From contig CAIVCU010000432.1 in assembly GCA_903904495.1 (NCBI GenBank), positions 1 to 16,985 of the forward strand: a stretch of 16,985 nt of DNA, read 5' to 3'. The notes beneath the pieces are model-generated. The model saw only the letters and a list, made by a program, of their open reading frames with translations, did not search any database and was not told the DNA's origin. Origin of the DNA: an uncultured Chlorobiaceae bacterium (GTDB lineage Bacteria > Bacteroidota > Chlorobiia > Chlorobiales > Chlorobiaceae). The translations under genes were made by a program, and so were the position numbers. How positions within the stretch are numbered: position 1 is the stretch's first letter; the number at the start of each line of letters is the position of its first letter. Shown here piece by piece: positions 16,305-16,985 of this stretch.

Positions 16305-16532
16305 ATGAAACAAGATATTCATCCAAAGTATACAGAGGTTACCGTCAACTGCGCAAACTGCGGCAACTCATTCGTTACCCGTTCTACCAGACCAACCATC
16401 AAGGTTGATATCTGCAACAACTGCCATCCGTTCTATACCGGAAAACAGACACTTGTTGATACAGCCGGTCGTGTTGAACGCTTCAACAAGCGCTTTGCAA
16501 AAGCCACAGTTGGACAGGCCAACGCTCAATAA
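16305..16532 (+). CDS. rpmE: 50S ribosomal protein L31, zinc-binding type
   Basis: 75-residue L31 starting Met-Lys-Gln-Asp-Ile-His-Pro-Lys-Tyr. Four cysteines in two pairs (Cys16, Cys19, Cys37, Cys40) mark the zinc-containing form, not the zinc-free paralogue used under zinc limitation. The typical Cys-His-Pro-Phe-Tyr-Thr-Gly and Arg-Phe-Asn-Lys-Arg motifs are present. Longer in-frame reading upstream has only a TTG and no L31-like sequence, so the ATG at 16305 is the start. It is followed 48 nt later by frr, with no terminator between. It diverges from recG. Confidence 0.96.
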   Translation: MKQDIHPKYTEVTVNCANCGNSFVTRSTRPTIKVDICNNCHPFYTGKQTLVDTAGRVERFNKRFAKATVGQANAQ

Positions 16533-16580
16533 AGAACGTTGCATTTTTCGGCAAACCAGCACTAACCTATTGAAACAGCT

Positions 16581-16985
16581 ATGAGTGTCAGGGATGTTTA
16601 TCAGAAAATTGAGCCTAGAATGAAAAAGACTATCGAGGCGTTTCAGCATGAGATTGCCTCGATCAGAACAGGAAAGGCTACAACAACTCTGCTTGATCGT
16701 ATCAAGGTAGAAGCATACGGCCAACAGATGCCATTAAAGCAGGTCGGCAACGTCGGGGTTCTGGACGTACATACCCTGATGGTTCAGATCTGGGATAAAT
16801 CGATGGTTTCAGCTACAGAGAAGGCCATTCGCGATGCAAACCTTGGACTCAACCCGGCTGCTGACGGTCAGAATATCAGAGTCAGTATACCACCTCTTAC
16901 TGAAGAGCGAAGGAAAGAGTTTGTCAAGCTCACCAAAAAATTCGGTGAGGACTCAAAGGTCTCCCTTCGCAATCTTCGCCGCGAT
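16581..16985 (+). CDS. frr: Ribosome recycling factor, 3' end outside the window
   Basis: The first 135 codons of ribosome recycling factor (full length about 185), which with EF-G splits the post-termination ribosome. Seen: the helical start, Ser-Ile-Arg-Thr-Gly-Lys-Ala, then Val-Glu-Ala-Tyr-Gly and Pro-Leu-Lys-Gln-Val-Gly-Asn-Val, and the beta-domain with Asn-Pro-Ala-Ala-Asp-Gly-Gln-Asn-Ile-Arg-Val and Pro-Pro-Leu-Thr-Glu-Glu-Arg-Arg. The reading frame runs off the right edge without a stop. The ATG at 16581 gives the standard family start; the ribosome binding site is weak. Likely co-transcribed with rpmE. Confidence 0.96.
   Translation, partial: MSVRDVYQKIEPRMKKTIEAFQHEIASIRTGKATTTLLDRIKVEAYGQQMPLKQVGNVGVLDVHTLMVQIWDKSMVSATEKAIRDANLGLNPAADGQNIRVSIPPLTEERRKEFVKLTKKFGEDSKVSLRNLRRD

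Overview
The window looks like chromosomal DNA from a green sulfur bacterium (Chlorobiaceae: Chlorobium, Pelodictyon or Prosthecochloris). This rests on the moderate GC content by eye, the rpmE-frr arrangement opposite recG, the style of the FIST and PAS signalling proteins, and the density of insertion sequences. It is an inference from gene content, not a database result.

Left, 1-2107: a pile-up of mobile-element debris. It holds a short transposase-like tail (1-126), the 5' part of an IS3-family orfA behind an inverted-repeat-rich leader (128-504), and what looks like a complete IS110-family element (about 505-2107). That element has an intact DEDD/Ser recombinase and a roughly 200-nt leader that could encode a bridge RNA. 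Two short stretches of the leader repeat sequence at the element's own left and right junctions (10 nt and 9 nt), in the order expected of target and donor guides.

Middle left, 2108-8100: signalling. The IS110 right end is followed directly by a FIST-domain gene that has lost its start and about half of FIST_N. The FIST stop lies 3 nt before a soluble hybrid histidine kinase (PAS, HisKA, HATPase, degenerate REC, REC), an arrangement like NosP (NO-sensing FIST protein) with its co-cistronic kinase. A second hybrid kinase with three PAS domains follows. Neither kinase has membrane segments, and no DNA-binding response regulator is present, so the output is elsewhere.

Middle, 8119-11622: a DUF255/YyaL-type thioredoxin-like protein just downstream of kinase 2. 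Facing it is a pentapeptide-repeat protein, with a possible shared bidirectional terminator between them. A 546-nt gene-free stretch follows that shows only weak coding relics.

Right, 11623-16985: housekeeping genes. On the minus strand recG, rsgA and a Sad/YneI-type aldehyde dehydrogenase run in one direction and are probably co-transcribed, with a good sigma70-like promoter before recG. Diverging from them are rpmE (zinc-type L31) and frr, which is cut by the window edge.

I see no CRISPR array, tRNA, rRNA or recognisable defence operon. The most interesting region is the IS110 leader together with the FIST gene its right end abuts.
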